The notes under the pieces are model-generated. The model did no database searches. It was not told the DNA's origin and saw only the letters and a list, made by a program, of their open reading frames with translations. Positions 1-9,321 of a stretch of DNA of 54,287 bases are shown in pieces; positions within the stretch are counted from its first letter, which is position 1; each line of letters opens with the position of its first letter. This stretch comes from Oscillatoria princeps RMCB-10 (lineage in GTDB: Bacteria; Cyanobacteriota; Cyanobacteriia; Cyanobacteriales; Oscillatoriaceae), in assembly GCA_019359235.1 (NCBI GenBank), contig JAHHHT010000046.1, positions 1 through 54,287 of the forward strand, in the 5' to 3' direction. A program made the translations under genes and the position numbers.

Positions 1-122
<122 letters not shown>

Positions 123-124
123 GG

Positions 125-465
125 TGTTGGAACGAGTTTGTGACTCTCTCCCCATTGGGGAGGTTTTTGTTATAATGAAATCTCCAGGTGGCCCCGAAGA
201 CCTCTAATTGTTTTGACGAGGTTTTTGATGCTTTCTGGCTTTCAAACTATTCTTTTATCTTGGTTCGGTGCTGTGAGGGCCGTCGGGTCGCTCTCGCTTC
301 CCCTTTCCTCACCGCGCTTTACTACTGTAACAACCCCCAAAAAGTTTGTCAAGCATTTTCGGGAAATTTTTTGAAAAAAATTTTCAGGAGCCCTCAAACC
401 CTTACACGGCGGTGGGTTCGCGGTACAGTAGGGTCGGCGTCTCCCAAAGAGCGAGGAAAAAACTT
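125..465. other. rrn leader / divergent intergenic region
   Basis: This gap between 16S rRNA (minus) and glyQ (plus) contains the rrn promoter at 324-352 and the rRNA leader. Open frames crossing it have no convincing start and are not called. A plus-strand TTATAAT-like box lies near 170-176, but no matching -35 was seen, so the glyQ promoter is not assigned. Confidence 0.6.
324..352 (-). promoter_or_regulatory. rrn operon promoter
   Basis: On the minus strand TTGACA (352-347) is followed, after exactly 17 bp, by TACAGT (329-324). This is a consensus -35 and a good -10 for a sigma-70-type factor. It would start a transcript near position 317 and give a 16S leader of about 195 nt. A small GC-rich hairpin (CTCCCCATTGGGGAG, about 146-160) lies in the leader close to the mature rRNA end. 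The site is in the divergent gap with glyQ, so it can only serve the rRNA on this strand. Confidence 0.75.
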
Positions 466-1359
466 GTGAACTTTCAGTCCGTCATTGCCACCTTGCACCA
501 GTTCTGGGCCAATCGCGGCTGCCTGATAGCCCAGCCCTACGACATTGAGAAAGGGGCCGGCACGATGAGCCCCCACACCTTTTTAAGGGCCATCGGGCCA
601 GAGCCCTGGTCAGTGGCCTATGTGGAGCCCTGCCGGCGACCCACGGATGGGCGCTATGGCGAAAATCCCAACCGCTACCAGCACTACTACCAGTATCAAG
701 TCCTGATCAAACCCTCTCCCAACAACATCCAAGACATCTATCTGGATTCCCTGCGGGCGCTGGGCATCCGTCCCGAAGATCACGATATCCGCTTCGTGGA
801 GGACAACTGGGAGTCCCCCACCTTGGGCGCTTGGGGCGTGGGCTGGGAAGTCTGGCTGGACGGCATGGAAATCACCCAGTTCACCTACTTCCAGCAGTGC
901 GGCGGGATCGACTGCCGTCCCGTGCCCATCGAGATCACTTACGGGCTAGAGCGACTGGCGATGTATCTCCAAGAAGTCGATGCCTTTACCAAAATTCGCT
1001 GGACGGATGAGGTGACCTATGGGGATGTCCACCTTCAGGGAGAAATTGAGCAGTGCACCTATAACTTTGAGGCGTCCAATCCCGATATGCTGTTCACCCT
1101 GTTTGGCCTTTACGAGCGCGAGGCTGAGCAGCTGACCCAGCGCGGGCTGGTTATTCCCAGTCTGGACTGCGTGCTCAAGTGCTCTCACACGTTCAACCTG
1201 CTGGACGCTAGAGGGGTGATTGCGGTGACAGAGCGCACCCGCTATATTGGCAAGATTCGCAATTTGGCCCGGCGTGCCGCTCAGCTGTACTTGCAGCAGC
1301 GAGAGCACCTGGGTTTCCCTCTGGATAGAGCTCGGGCGGCTGAGCCACTGGCGGTTTGA
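466..1359 (+). CDS. glyQ: glycyl-tRNA synthetase alpha subunit
   Basis: This is the alpha chain of the bacterial alpha2beta2 glycyl-tRNA synthetase, the class II catalytic subunit that charges tRNA-Gly with glycine in the cytosol. I place the start at GTG 466, after a purine-rich GCGAGG, because the protein then begins with (M)[13 protein letters not shown] as GlyQ proteins do. An upstream in-frame ATG at 346 would add 40 non-homologous residues. The predicted 297 aa matches the family. Class II motif 2 (residues about 52-78, [17 protein letters not shown]) and motif 3 (about 157-165, ITYGLERLA) are intact. The beta subunit gene glyS is not adjacent in this window. Confidence 0.96.
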   Translation: MNFQSVIATLHQFWANRGCLIAQPYDIEKGAGTMSPHTFLRAIGPEPWSVAYVEPCRRPTDGRYGENPNRYQHYYQYQVLIKPSPNNIQDIYLDSLRALGIRPEDHDIRFVEDNWESPTLGAWGVGWEVWLDGMEITQFTYFQQCGGIDCRPVPIEITYGLERLAMYLQEVDAFTKIRWTDEVTYGDVHLQGEIEQCTYNFEASNPDMLFTLFGLYEREAEQLTQRGLVIPSLDCVLKCSHTFNLLDARGVIAVTERTRYIGKIRNLARRAAQLYLQQREHLGFPLDRARAAEPLAV

Positions 1360-1426
1360 TTAAATTTGTATTATTTTTGAACCGCAGAGGCGCAGAGTGC
1401 GCAGAGAACAGGAGGTTGTCAAACGG

Positions 1427-1906
1427 ATGGTTAATCTGAGTGAGCTGCTCGAACCGATTGCAGCGCAATTCCGCAATCTGGGAATTCCTGAGCCTATCAC
1501 CCACTGGGGTCATCCGGTGATGATGGGGATTGTGGTGTTTGTGATGGGCAGTTTTGTCGGGTGGGCCGGCTGGCGCGGGCGTGTGCTGGCTGATGAGGCT
1601 GCGGCGACTGAAAGCCGGTCTTTCCACCGCAAATTAGCTCCCCCGATGTTCCTGTTTGTGGCCCTAGGCTCCACCGGCGGTTTGCTGTCTCTGGTGATGC
1701 AGCACAAGCCGGTGCTGGAAAGCCCCCATTTCTGGACAGGAGCTGTTGTGCTCCTATTGCTGGCCATCAATGGCGCGATTTCTCTTTTCGGTTTTGGCGG
1801 CAATAAAGCCGCTCTGCGCACGGCTCACGCTTACCTGGGCAGTGCGGCGCTGGCCATCATGTTCCTCCATGCGGTGTTCGGTTTGAAACTGGGTCTATCT
1901 ATATAG
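1427..1906 (+). CDS. DUF4079 membrane protein
   Basis: This is a 159-aa hydrophobic protein of the cyanobacterial/plastid DUF4079 family. The function is not known. The start at ATG 1427 follows a strong AGGAGG about 12 nt upstream; a longer start at 1397 has no ribosome-binding site. About four membrane segments are visible (near residues 30-48, 70-88, 100-122 and 132-155). Conserved-looking histidines sit in THWGHPVMM, SFHRKLAP and LHAVFGLK, and might bind a cofactor such as haem (inference only). The gene lies between glyQ and the ComEC-like gene on the same strand, 16 bp before the latter. Confidence 0.8.
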   Translation: MVNLSELLEPIAAQFRNLGIPEPITHWGHPVMMGIVVFVMGSFVGWAGWRGRVLADEAAATESRSFHRKLAPPMFLFVALGSTGGLLSLVMQHKPVLESPHFWTGAVVLLLLAINGAISLFGFGGNKAALRTAHAYLGSAALAIMFLHAVFGLKLGLSI

Positions 1907-1922
1907 AGTGGAGCGGTGAGCG

Positions 1923-4244
1923 ATGACTCCTGTCGGTGGCGTCATTCTCTGTCTGGCTTATATCGTGGGGTTGCTCTCCACAGCAATTCCCTGGCGGCTG
2001 TTTGGCGTGCCGGCAGGAGGTTTGGCAGTTCTGGCTTTGGGCGCGGCGGCGGCAATCTCCCTGCCCCGCGTCTGGCGCACCGGCCCGAAATTCTGGCTTT
2101 GGCTGGCAGCCGGCACTGTCGGATTCCTGGCAACTCTCTATTTTCAAGCCCGAACGCCGCAACCGGCAGCCAGTGATGTCAGCCGGTTTGCCCCACCGGC
2201 AGATGGGATGGCCCAAGAACAAAAGGTTGTGGTCTGGGGCGTCGCTGACAGCACGCCTCGCCTCACCCGCTCTCAAAAGGCTCAATTCTGGCTGGACGCG
2301 ACTGACCTCAAGGTAATTGTCTCCGAGGAAGCCGCACCGGCATTCTACCAAAACCCATCTGCCGGTGAAACTGAGAAAGTGACCGGCAGACTCTATGTAA
2401 CGGTGCCCCTGCTCCAGGCCACTGGCCTGAATCGGGGCCAGCTGGTGGCAGTCACCGGCAAGCTCTACCAGCCCAAACCGCCGGCAAACCCTGGCGGTTT
2501 TGATTTTAGGGCTTACTTGGCCACGGAAGGCTGCTTTGCCGGTCTGGCTGGGCGTCAAGTCAGCTTCCCAGATACCGAAACAAAACCCAGATGGGGATGG
2601 TGGGCGGTGCGCCAGCGCATTGTCCGCTCCCAAGTGCGGTGGCTGGGCGTCCCTGAAGGCCCGCTGGTCAGCGTCATGGCCTTGGGGAAGCTAGCAGCGG
2701 ATCTGCCCCATGACATCCAAGACCAGTTTCGTGCGGTTGGGCTGATTCATGTTCTAGCCGCCTCAGGAGCCCAGGTTTCTATGATTTTGGGTGTGGTGCT
2801 GGCGTTGAGCCGGCGTTTGTCTGACCGGCTGCAATTTGGCCTCGGCACTGCAGCCCTCCTCATTTTTGCTGGTATAGCCGGCTGGGAACCTCCAATTGTC
2901 CGAGCCGCTGTCATGGGTTTCGGGGCGCTTGTCGCCTTGGTGCTGCAGCGCAAGGTGAAGCCACTGGGCTCCCTGCTCGTTTCCGGTACGGTCCTGTTGC
3001 TGTTCGATCCGCTGTGGGTCTGGAATTTAGGGTTTCAGCTGAGTTTTCTGGCAACGCTGGGATTGTTGGTGACGATGCCGGCGATAATGACCCGGCTGGA
3101 CTGGATGCCACCGGCGATCGCGTCTTTGATAGCAGCTTCCCCAGCCGCCTCGGTGTGGGTGTTACCCCTGCAACTCCACTTCTTTGGCGTAGTCTCGGCG
3201 TACTGCATCTTGGCCAATATGATCGCTGCACCCCTGATTTCTGTGATTAGCATCGGTGGCATGATTAGCGCTGTAGCTGCAGCGATTTGGCCACTGGCGG
3301 GGAGTGCGTCGGCTTGGCTGCTGTTGGTGCCGGCGCAGCTGATGCTGGAAATTGTGCGCTTTTTCAGCCAGTTACCGGGCAATACTGTGGCGACCGGCAC
3401 GATCTCGGCACTACAGCTGCTGGCGCTCTACGGGATAATTGTCTGGGTCTGGCTGGGCAAGTGGTGGCACAAGGGGCAGCGCTGGGGTTTGGCTTTGCTG
3501 TTCGCTGCCAGTCTGGTGCTGGTGCCGGTTTGGCACGCTCAGGCGACTCTGTTTCGCGTCACGGTGCTGGCGACATCAGGGGAGCCGGTGCTGGCCATCC
3601 AAGATAAGGGGCGGGTGACTTTAGTTAATAGTGGGGATGACAGGGCAGTTCAGTTTACTGTCCTGCCTTTTTTGCAGCAGCAGGGGGTCAATCACATTGA
3701 CTGGGCGATTGCCACCGGCTCCCCACTCGGCACCCGCAGTGGCTGGAATCAGCTTCTCAATCGCTTGACCGTTAAAACTTTTTATGGTATAAACTTTGGT
3801 GCTGGTGCGAGTGTGAGTCCTGTTGCCGAGAAGTCTTACCAAGTGCTGCCGGTTGGTCAGCCGGTGCCGGTGGGCTCGACAGAGGTTCAGTTGCTGAATG
3901 CTTCTCCGCCGGTGGTGCAATTGCAGATTGGCGGACAGACTTGGCTGTTGCTGGGAAATCTCAAGCCGGCTGAGCAACAGGACTTGCTGGCAAAAGTACG
4001 CCTGACGCCGGTGCAAGTTCTTTGGTGGTCAGGGAAGCAGCTGAATCCGCGTTTGCTGGAGGCGCTACAACCTAAGGTGGGGATTGCCTCTTCCAGGTCT
4101 GTCGATCCAGACGCGGCGGCTCTGCTGAGTCAGGGCAAAACGCTGCTATACTGGACTGAGCGAGACGGTGCGGTCGGGTGGACTCCTGACGGCGGGTTTG
4201 AGGCAATGGTGGAGGGAGCGGAAAATAAAGCCGCCCTGCTGTGA
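1923..4244 (+). CDS. comEC: ComEC/Rec2-family DNA-uptake channel protein
   Basis: ComEC forms the inner-membrane channel that takes single-stranded DNA into the cytoplasm during natural transformation. The 773-aa product has N-terminal membrane helices and a soluble OB-like segment, then the Competence domain with many helices. The family signature is visible as IHVLAASGAQVSMILG near residue 275. A C-terminal soluble region occupies about residues 540-765. In canonical ComEC that region is a metallo-beta-lactamase fold with a metal-binding THxDxDH-like motif. Here the equivalent stretch near residue 590 reads DWAIATGSPLGTRSG, so the His/Asp ligands are gone. DNA import may remain while nuclease activity is absent. 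The gene is intact otherwise. Confidence 0.88.
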   Translation: MTPVGGVILCLAYIVGLLSTAIPWRLFGVPAGGLAVLALGAAAAISLPRVWRTGPKFWLWLAAGTVGFLATLYFQARTPQPAASDVSRFAPPADGMAQEQKVVVWGVADSTPRLTRSQKAQFWLDATDLKVIVSEEAAPAFYQNPSAGETEKVTGRLYVTVPLLQATGLNRGQLVAVTGKLYQPKPPANPGGFDFRAYLATEGCFAGLAGRQVSFPDTETKPRWGWWAVRQRIVRSQVRWLGVPEGPLVSVMALGKLAADLPHDIQDQFRAVGLIHVLAASGAQVSMILGVVLALSRRLSDRLQFGLGTAALLIFAGIAGWEPPIVRAAVMGFGALVALVLQRKVKPLGSLLVSGTVLLLFDPLWVWNLGFQLSFLATLGLLVTMPAIMTRLDWMPPAIASLIAASPAASVWVLPLQLHFFGVVSAYCILANMIAAPLISVISIGGMISAVAAAIWPLAGSASAWLLLVPAQLMLEIVRFFSQLPGNTVATGTISALQLLALYGIIVWVWLGKWWHKGQRWGLALLFAASLVLVPVWHAQATLFRVTVLATSGEPVLAIQDKGRVTLVNSGDDRAVQFTVLPFLQQQGVNHIDWAIATGSPLGTRSGWNQLLNRLTVKTFYGINFGAGASVSPVAEKSYQVLPVGQPVPVGSTEVQLLNASPPVVQLQIGGQTWLLLGNLKPAEQQDLLAKVRLTPVQVLWWSGKQLNPRLLEALQPKVGIASSRSVDPDAAALLSQGKTLLYWTERDGAVGWTPDGGFEAMVEGAENKAALL

Positions 4245-4261
4245 AATGCCGGCAGACCTGT

Positions 4262-4267
4262 TATAAT
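4262..4267 (+). promoter_or_regulatory. probable -10 box for tRNA-Ser
   Basis: TATAAT lies 21 bp upstream of the tRNA-Ser gene, a typical distance for a tRNA promoter. No good -35 hexamer was found at 16-18 bp upstream, so the assignment rests on the -10 and its position. Confidence 0.45.
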
Positions 4268-4288
4268 ATAGACGTGACCGAAACACCT

Positions 4289-4375
4289 GGAGAGGTGGCA
4301 GAGCGGTTGAATGCGGCAGACTCGAAATCTGCTTTGGGGGTTACCCCAACGTGGGTTCAAATCCCACCCTCTCCG
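4289..4375 (+). tRNA. tRNA-Ser (anticodon CGA)
   Basis: The 87-nt gene folds into a class II cloverleaf. The acceptor stem GGAGAGG pairs with CCTCTCC, followed by a G discriminator base as expected for serine. The anticodon stem GCAGA/TCTGC encloses loop CTCGAAA, giving anticodon CGA (reads UCG). A long variable arm is formed by GGGG/CCCC around 4336-4348. The T loop GGTTCAAATCC is intact. CCA is not encoded. Confidence 0.95.
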
Positions 4376-4508
4376 TTGACAGTGGCGATTAAGTTGGGAA
4401 GTTAAAGGCGCGGGGACAACTCCGACAAGCGCCAAAAGCCTCAAATCCCCGAAATGATTGCAGAGGGGCGAAAGCTTTAATGCAGTTTGTATAACCTTGG
4501 AGTAACAA

Positions 4509-4724
4509 ATGCTAGATATTGAATACCTTACGACTAAAGACGGAGAGGCGATTGCCGTAGTGATTCCGATTGAATTGTGGCGACAGCTGCTACCTACTGA
4601 AGAAGCTTCCTTTGAAGAACTGGCTGAAGGGATAGAAGATTATTGCATGAACAAAGCGATGAATGAAGCGGCTAATACTCCATTGCTAACTCGCTCGGAA
4701 GCCTTAGCCTATCTTGAGGAATAA
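4509..4724 (+). CDS. antitoxin of RelE/ParE-type TA pair
   Basis: This 71-aa acidic protein begins MLDIEYLTTKDGEAIAVVIP and precedes a RelE-like toxin by 5 bp. Small acidic proteins with a DGEAIAVVIPIELW-type opening are typical cyanobacterial antitoxins; the fold may be Phd/YefM-like or a free-standing variant, which I cannot decide. A GGAGTAA ribosome-binding site lies about 8 nt before ATG 4509. As in other type II systems, the antitoxin would bind the toxin and probably repress its own promoter (family knowledge). Confidence 0.75.
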   Translation: MLDIEYLTTKDGEAIAVVIPIELWRQLLPTEEASFEELAEGIEDYCMNKAMNEAANTPLLTRSEALAYLEE

Positions 4725-4729
4725 TTATC

Positions 4730-4999
4730 TTGGAAGTTCAATACCGTCAGGCTTTTCTAAAAGACCTGAAGCAGCTGAAGAGTTCGACCTCATACCAGCG
4801 CATCTACGATCTTGCGTTTACAGCGCTACCAGAAGTCCAGTGTTTAGAGGAAATTCCCGATCTTAAAGCCATGCGGGGTTACGCGGGGCGCTATCGCATC
4901 CGCACCGGCGATTACCGGATTGGAATAGAGGTTAAGGGAGATGTCATAGAAGTGATGCGCGTTCTGCACCGTCGGGAATTTTATCGCTATTTTCCCTGA
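4730..4999 (+). CDS. RelE/ParE-family mRNA interferase-type toxin
   Basis: This 89-aa protein starts at TTG 4730, 5 bp after the antitoxin stop. It has the RelE/ParE pattern: VQYRQAFLKDLKQLK at the N terminus, a central IPDLKAMRGYAGRYRIRTGDYRIGIEV hairpin region and the C-terminal VMRVLHRREFYRYFP. The conserved basic and aromatic residues of RelE-type ribosome-dependent nucleases (R in RYRIRTGDYR, the H-R-R and Y near the end) are present. It probably inhibits translation when free of its partner. The TTG start and close spacing suggest translational coupling and lower expression than the antitoxin. Confidence 0.82.
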   Translation: MEVQYRQAFLKDLKQLKSSTSYQRIYDLAFTALPEVQCLEEIPDLKAMRGYAGRYRIRTGDYRIGIEVKGDVIEVMRVLHRREFYRYFP

Positions 5000-5133
5000 C
5001 GGGATGGGGGATATAGCTTGTAGCTGTTTTGGTGGCGATTGTCCGACGGAAAGCTGAGCCGCCGCAGCTCGCCTCTTCTAAAGAGAGCCTCGATCCAGTT
5101 GGCCCCACCGATTTTTTGTGCGGCGTCTCCTGC

Positions 5134-5394
5134 CTAGACTGTTGCTTCAACAATAATGTCCTCTAACTGTCTAATTTGCTTCCAATCAATCGCTGCAACC
5201 CAAAGACTTTCCTCTTCAGAATATTGCACCACTCCATCCACTTCTAAGTCTTCGCTATACAGGGTGAGCAATTGACCGTCTTGCAACTTAATATTTTGGC
5301 GGTTCAAATCTTCAATCGTACCGACACAATTCAGACGAAGGCGATCCTGTTTATCCGCATTATGAAAGTCGGCAAAAATTCTAGGGTGACTCAT
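5134..5394 (-). CDS. unrecognised small cyanobacterial protein (partner of 5408-5737)
   Basis: This 86-aa acidic protein begins MSHPRIFADFHNADKQDRL and is predicted as mostly beta strands (LRLNCVGTIEDL, IKLQDGQLLTLYSEDL, VDGVVQYSEEESLWVAAIDW). I do not recognise a characterised family. It starts 13 bp after the stop of the 109-aa gene on the same strand, with GGAG upstream of its ATG, so the two are very likely co-transcribed. The size and pairing resemble toxin/immunity or toxin/antitoxin modules, but that is inference from layout only. Confidence 0.6.
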   Translation of the reverse strand: MSHPRIFADFHNADKQDRLRLNCVGTIEDLNRQNIKLQDGQLLTLYSEDLEVDGVVQYSEEESLWVAAIDWKQIRQLEDIIVEATV

Positions 5395-5407
5395 AGTTCT
5401 ACTCCAA

Positions 5408-5737
5408 TCAGGATGGTTGCTGTGCTGGATTAGGAATCGTTGGCGTCAGCAGAAGGCTTACTTGCTTTGGTGTTAAGCCCGTTAGAGTTGCGTGATTTGG
5501 ACTTCTGCCAGAAGTGCGGATGACATCTCCACCGGCTTGGCGAACCTCACCCACTGTCGTAACACCAACTTGTCCGTGTGGAATTGCCACTGCTAACTCT
5601 CCTAGAGACAATCCTACCGCACATTCTACAGAAATTCCCGTGATGCCGCTGGGGTGGGTTCCTGTGCTGCGTTGAATATCCTCTGGGCGATTGCGACCGC
5701 CACGAATTACTAAGGCTTCGTTTGGAATTCTATCCAC
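5408..5737 (-). CDS. unrecognised small protein, first gene of a two-gene unit
   Basis: This 109-aa protein reads from GTG 5737. It has no signal peptide or membrane helix. Striking, probably conserved stretches are IPNEALVIRGGRNRPEDI at the N terminus, PHGQVGVTTVGEVRQAGGDV in the middle and GRSPNHATLTGLTPKQV near the end. These contain two histidines and several polar residues that could form an active site. I cannot assign a family. It is followed after 13 bp by the 86-aa partner gene. No good Shine-Dalgarno is visible before the GTG. Confidence 0.55.
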   Translation of the reverse strand: MDRIPNEALVIRGGRNRPEDIQRSTGTHPSGITGISVECAVGLSLGELAVAIPHGQVGVTTVGEVRQAGGDVIRTSGRSPNHATLTGLTPKQVSLLLTPTIPNPAQQPS

Positions 5738-6265
5738 AAGTGTGGGCTGTTTGATTCAAGTACGAGATACACTTTATCATAAATATCTGGCCCATACAAC
5801 TTAAGATAGCGAGTTCTAAGTCAGTTTGCGATCAAAGCAAACTTCTCCAAGAGCGCTAGTTGCAAGGGCGCAAAGATTCAGCCGGCTGTTAAGTCAGGTT
5901 TTGGCCAGCCCCCCCTTGGCTCGCAAAGCAAGCTTATGTATCCCATGATAGCACCGGCACCCAGCGCCAGCAATGTTAATCCCCGCCACCAGAGGACAGT
6001 CATATTAACAGGGCGTGGGGTGCGGCGAATTCAGGATGGAGGGCTTTCCCAGCGGCTGTTCGGGTTCTAATGGATTATGATTTTTTTTACCGCCAAGACG
6101 CGCCTGTGCGCCAAGGGAAGAAGAGAGATAGGATTTTGCAAAGGATTTAGAAGTGTGCTATTTGGTGGGTTGAGAGGAAGGACTGAGGCGGGAAAAAACA
6201 CAGCAGTAATCGACCCAAGCCGCCGGCATCCCCGGCGCGAAGCCGGGAAACGCCAGCAATGGCTG
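5738..6265. other. intergenic region with remnant-like sequence
   Basis: This stretch of about 530 bp lies between the two-gene unit and the DedA gene. It holds a possible 41-codon membrane ORF (5878-6003, minus) and a copy of the ACCGCCAAGACGC...CGCCAAGG simple repeat near 6089-6117 of the type scattered through many bacterial genomes. Nothing else convincing was seen. Confidence 0.5.
5878..6003 (-). CDS. possible 41-aa single-helix membrane peptide
   Basis: This frame starts MTVLWWRGLTLLALGAGAIM, giving one hydrophobic helix, and ends at TGA 5878. It lacks a visible ribosome-binding site. It could be a genuine small membrane protein or the remnant of a longer gene. The hydrophobic pattern is the only support. 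Confidence 0.2.
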   Translation of the reverse strand: MTVLWWRGLTLLALGAGAIMGYISLLCEPRGGWPKPDLTAG

Positions 6266-6865
6266 TCAATCTCTCAGTCTCTTTCTCAAAACCCAGAGAA
6301 TAAATGCTATAATTATAGTGACTAGGACAATTTTGGAGAGTGGGCCGATGTACTCGTCCACAAGCTCGTAGTTCTGTCCCAGCACATAACCGGCAGCTGT
6401 CAAGAAACTCACCCACAATGTCGTGCCGATGGTAGAATAAAGCAGGAAGGGCACTAATGCCATATTTGCCAGGCCGGCTGGAATGGAGATCAGGGTGCGA
6501 ACTCCGGGCACAAGCCGGCAGAAAAGCACCGTTTTATTACCGTGCCGTTCAAACCATTTCTTGGCTTTTTCAATATCGTGAGCGGAGATAGAAATCCACT
6601 TTCCGTACTTGTCCGCCAAACTTTTCAAGCGCTCTTCTCCTAAGAGCTTGCCGGCATAGTACCACGGAAGCGCCCCAACAACAGTTCCGAAAACACCGGC
6701 GAAAATCGCCGGCGCTAATTCCATCTTTCCCTCATGTACCGTGAACCCTGCGAGAGGCATAATTAGCTCCGAGGGGATGGGGGGAAAAAGGTTTTCCAAA
6801 AACATCAGCATCCCGATTCCCACATATCCAAGGGAAGTCATGGTGCTAGTTATCCATTCCTGCAT
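6266..6865 (-). CDS. DedA/VTT-family membrane protein
   Basis: DedA proteins are inner-membrane proteins thought to act as lipid (undecaprenyl-phosphate or phospholipid) flippases. The 199-aa product has the family features: an N-terminal re-entrant segment with E24 and FPPIPSE at residues 27-33, and the FCRLVPGVRTLISIPAG motif at 115-131 with the two key arginines R117 and R123. C-terminal membrane helices end in a basic RKRLRD tail. AAGGA precedes the ATG at 6865. It lies downstream of adenosylhomocysteinase on the same strand, separated by a 20-bp perfect palindrome, so it may be a separate transcription unit. Confidence 0.93.
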   Translation of the reverse strand: MQEWITSTMTSLGYVGIGMLMFLENLFPPIPSELIMPLAGFTVHEGKMELAPAIFAGVFGTVVGALPWYYAGKLLGEERLKSLADKYGKWISISAHDIEKAKKWFERHGNKTVLFCRLVPGVRTLISIPAGLANMALVPFLLYSTIGTTLWVSFLTAAGYVLGQNYELVDEYIGPLSKIVLVTIIIAFILWVLRKRLRD

Positions 6866-6895
6866 GGGGTCAATTCCTTATTCTCTACGATAATA

Positions 6896-6915
6896 GGGTG
6901 GGCTGCAGCCCACCC
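6896..6915. repeat. 20-bp perfect palindrome between ahcY and the DedA gene
   Basis: GGGTGGGCTGCAGCCCACCC is a self-complementary 20-mer 21 bp after the... DedA ATG side of the gap and upstream of the ahcY stop side. It belongs with the GGGTGGG...CCCACCC palindromes seen near 13310, 14390 and 42015. It could form a hairpin in the transcript, but no T tract follows on either strand, so termination is uncertain. Confidence 0.6.
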
Positions 6916-6936
6916 CAGTTGCTAGTTGCTAATGGC

Positions 6937-8241
<1,305 letters not shown>

Positions 8242-8328
8242 TTAACAAACCTGAGTACCTTACGGCACGAAAAAGCTGAGTCAGGAATCCACATGCCAAA
8301 ACCCTGCGAAAAACCCCATAACTCTTCG

Positions 8329-8361
8329 AGAAACCCGGTTTCTTGGAGAAACCGGGTTTCT
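8329..8361. repeat. dispersed palindrome AGAAACCCGGTTTCT
   Basis: Two perfectly complementary 15-bp arms, AGAAACCCGGTTTCT and AGAAACCGGGTTTCT, are separated by 3 bp. Each arm is itself nearly palindromic. Related copies lie at 12288-12316 and 31468-31532, so this is a dispersed cyanobacterial repeat. It sits between the ahcY start and the 3' end of the DUF389 pseudogene. Confidence 0.8.
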
Positions 8362-8380
8362 TAACTCGCCTTAACCGCCC

Positions 8381-9106
8381 TTAACCGCCCTTTCGGCTTG
8401 ACAGGGGGATCTGGGGTTGCCGGTGGGGGGCTAACATTTTTTTTGGTTCGGGTGTGGGGGGTGAGGTGCCGGTGGATCGGATTTCCTGAACTTGACTGAC
8501 TTGAAAGACTAAGCTGAACCGGCGTCCCAGCTTTCGGTAAAGGTAGTCCTCTACTTCGCCAACTTGCTTTGGGGTTACGGGTGTTTTCGCCCGCACACTT
8601 AAGTAGACTTCTGGGGGCTGTTTGTTCCAGTCTACCTTGATGGGCTTGATCAAATCGACTTGCTGGCCCACTGTAATGGTTTCGCGGATCAGTTTTTCTT
8701 TGAGTGTGGCGTCGCACGGCGGCTTTTGTCAGCAGCGCCCACAAACTGAGAAACAGGGGGACAGTCAGGATGCCGGTGAGCGCGAGTATGCAGCCCAAAA
8801 CCCGCCCCGCCCGACCAGCCCGGAAAGGGCGATCGCAATGCCGGTGCCAGCCGCCACCGATATCAGGCTTTGGCGGAACAGCAGCACGTTTCCTTCTAGC
8901 GCCCCCAGGGCTAATTCCCGCAGCGGGAGGATTAGGGGGGCAATAATCATGGCTCCGACGATCGCAGCCGCACTGTTGCTGAGCAAGCCAAATGTGCCGA
9001 TCGGGCAAGCGCTAACGGTGAGCGCGAGATAGTTCAGATCGGGCTGGGAGTCTTCTAGCAAGTTCTGGCGCAGTTTTTCTGGGGCTTCTGGGGAGGCTTT
9101 GGACAT
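8381..9106 (-). pseudogene. DUF389 membrane protein, decayed by deletion and frameshifts
   Basis: The N-terminal part reads well from ATG 9106 (MSKASPEAPEKLRQ...) through IGTFGLLSNSAAAIVGAMII, typical of the DUF389 (TIGR00341) membrane family. Near 8800 the frame jumps directly from the second or third helix to a late segment readable in another frame (GCILALTGILTVPLFLSLWALL), so roughly 100 or more internal codons are missing. A further frame change near 8710 leads to LKEKLIRETITVGQQVDL and the soluble tail (PEVYLSVRAKTPVTPKQV) ending at 8381. The function of DUF389 is not established. With one internal deletion and two frame changes the gene cannot make a normal product. Confidence 0.82.
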
Positions 9107-9321
9107 AGGTGTGGGCTTGCGGTGCCGGTGCGGTGAAAGTCTCCTGCTGTGAGGGAGAGTCCGCAAAAATAGAGGATACGGCTCGTTTGCCTTTCCAGGC
9201 TCTGCTTTGGAACGAGAAAAGGCGAAATGTCTATTCTACAACAAGAAGGTGGCCGGGGTGAGGGCATGGGCTTTTTGCTTTGCCGGTTTAAGTGGGATTT
9301 TTGTGATAGAATGATTGAGTG

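Noticed and set aside
188-469. Plus-strand 93-codon frame in the rrn leader
   Set aside because: It lies opposite the rrn promoter and leader and overlaps the glyQ start with no homology.
4130-4444. Minus-strand frame of 104 codons over tRNA-Ser
   Set aside because: It is the antisense of the tRNA and of the comEC 3' end; such frames are a known artefact of tRNA genes.
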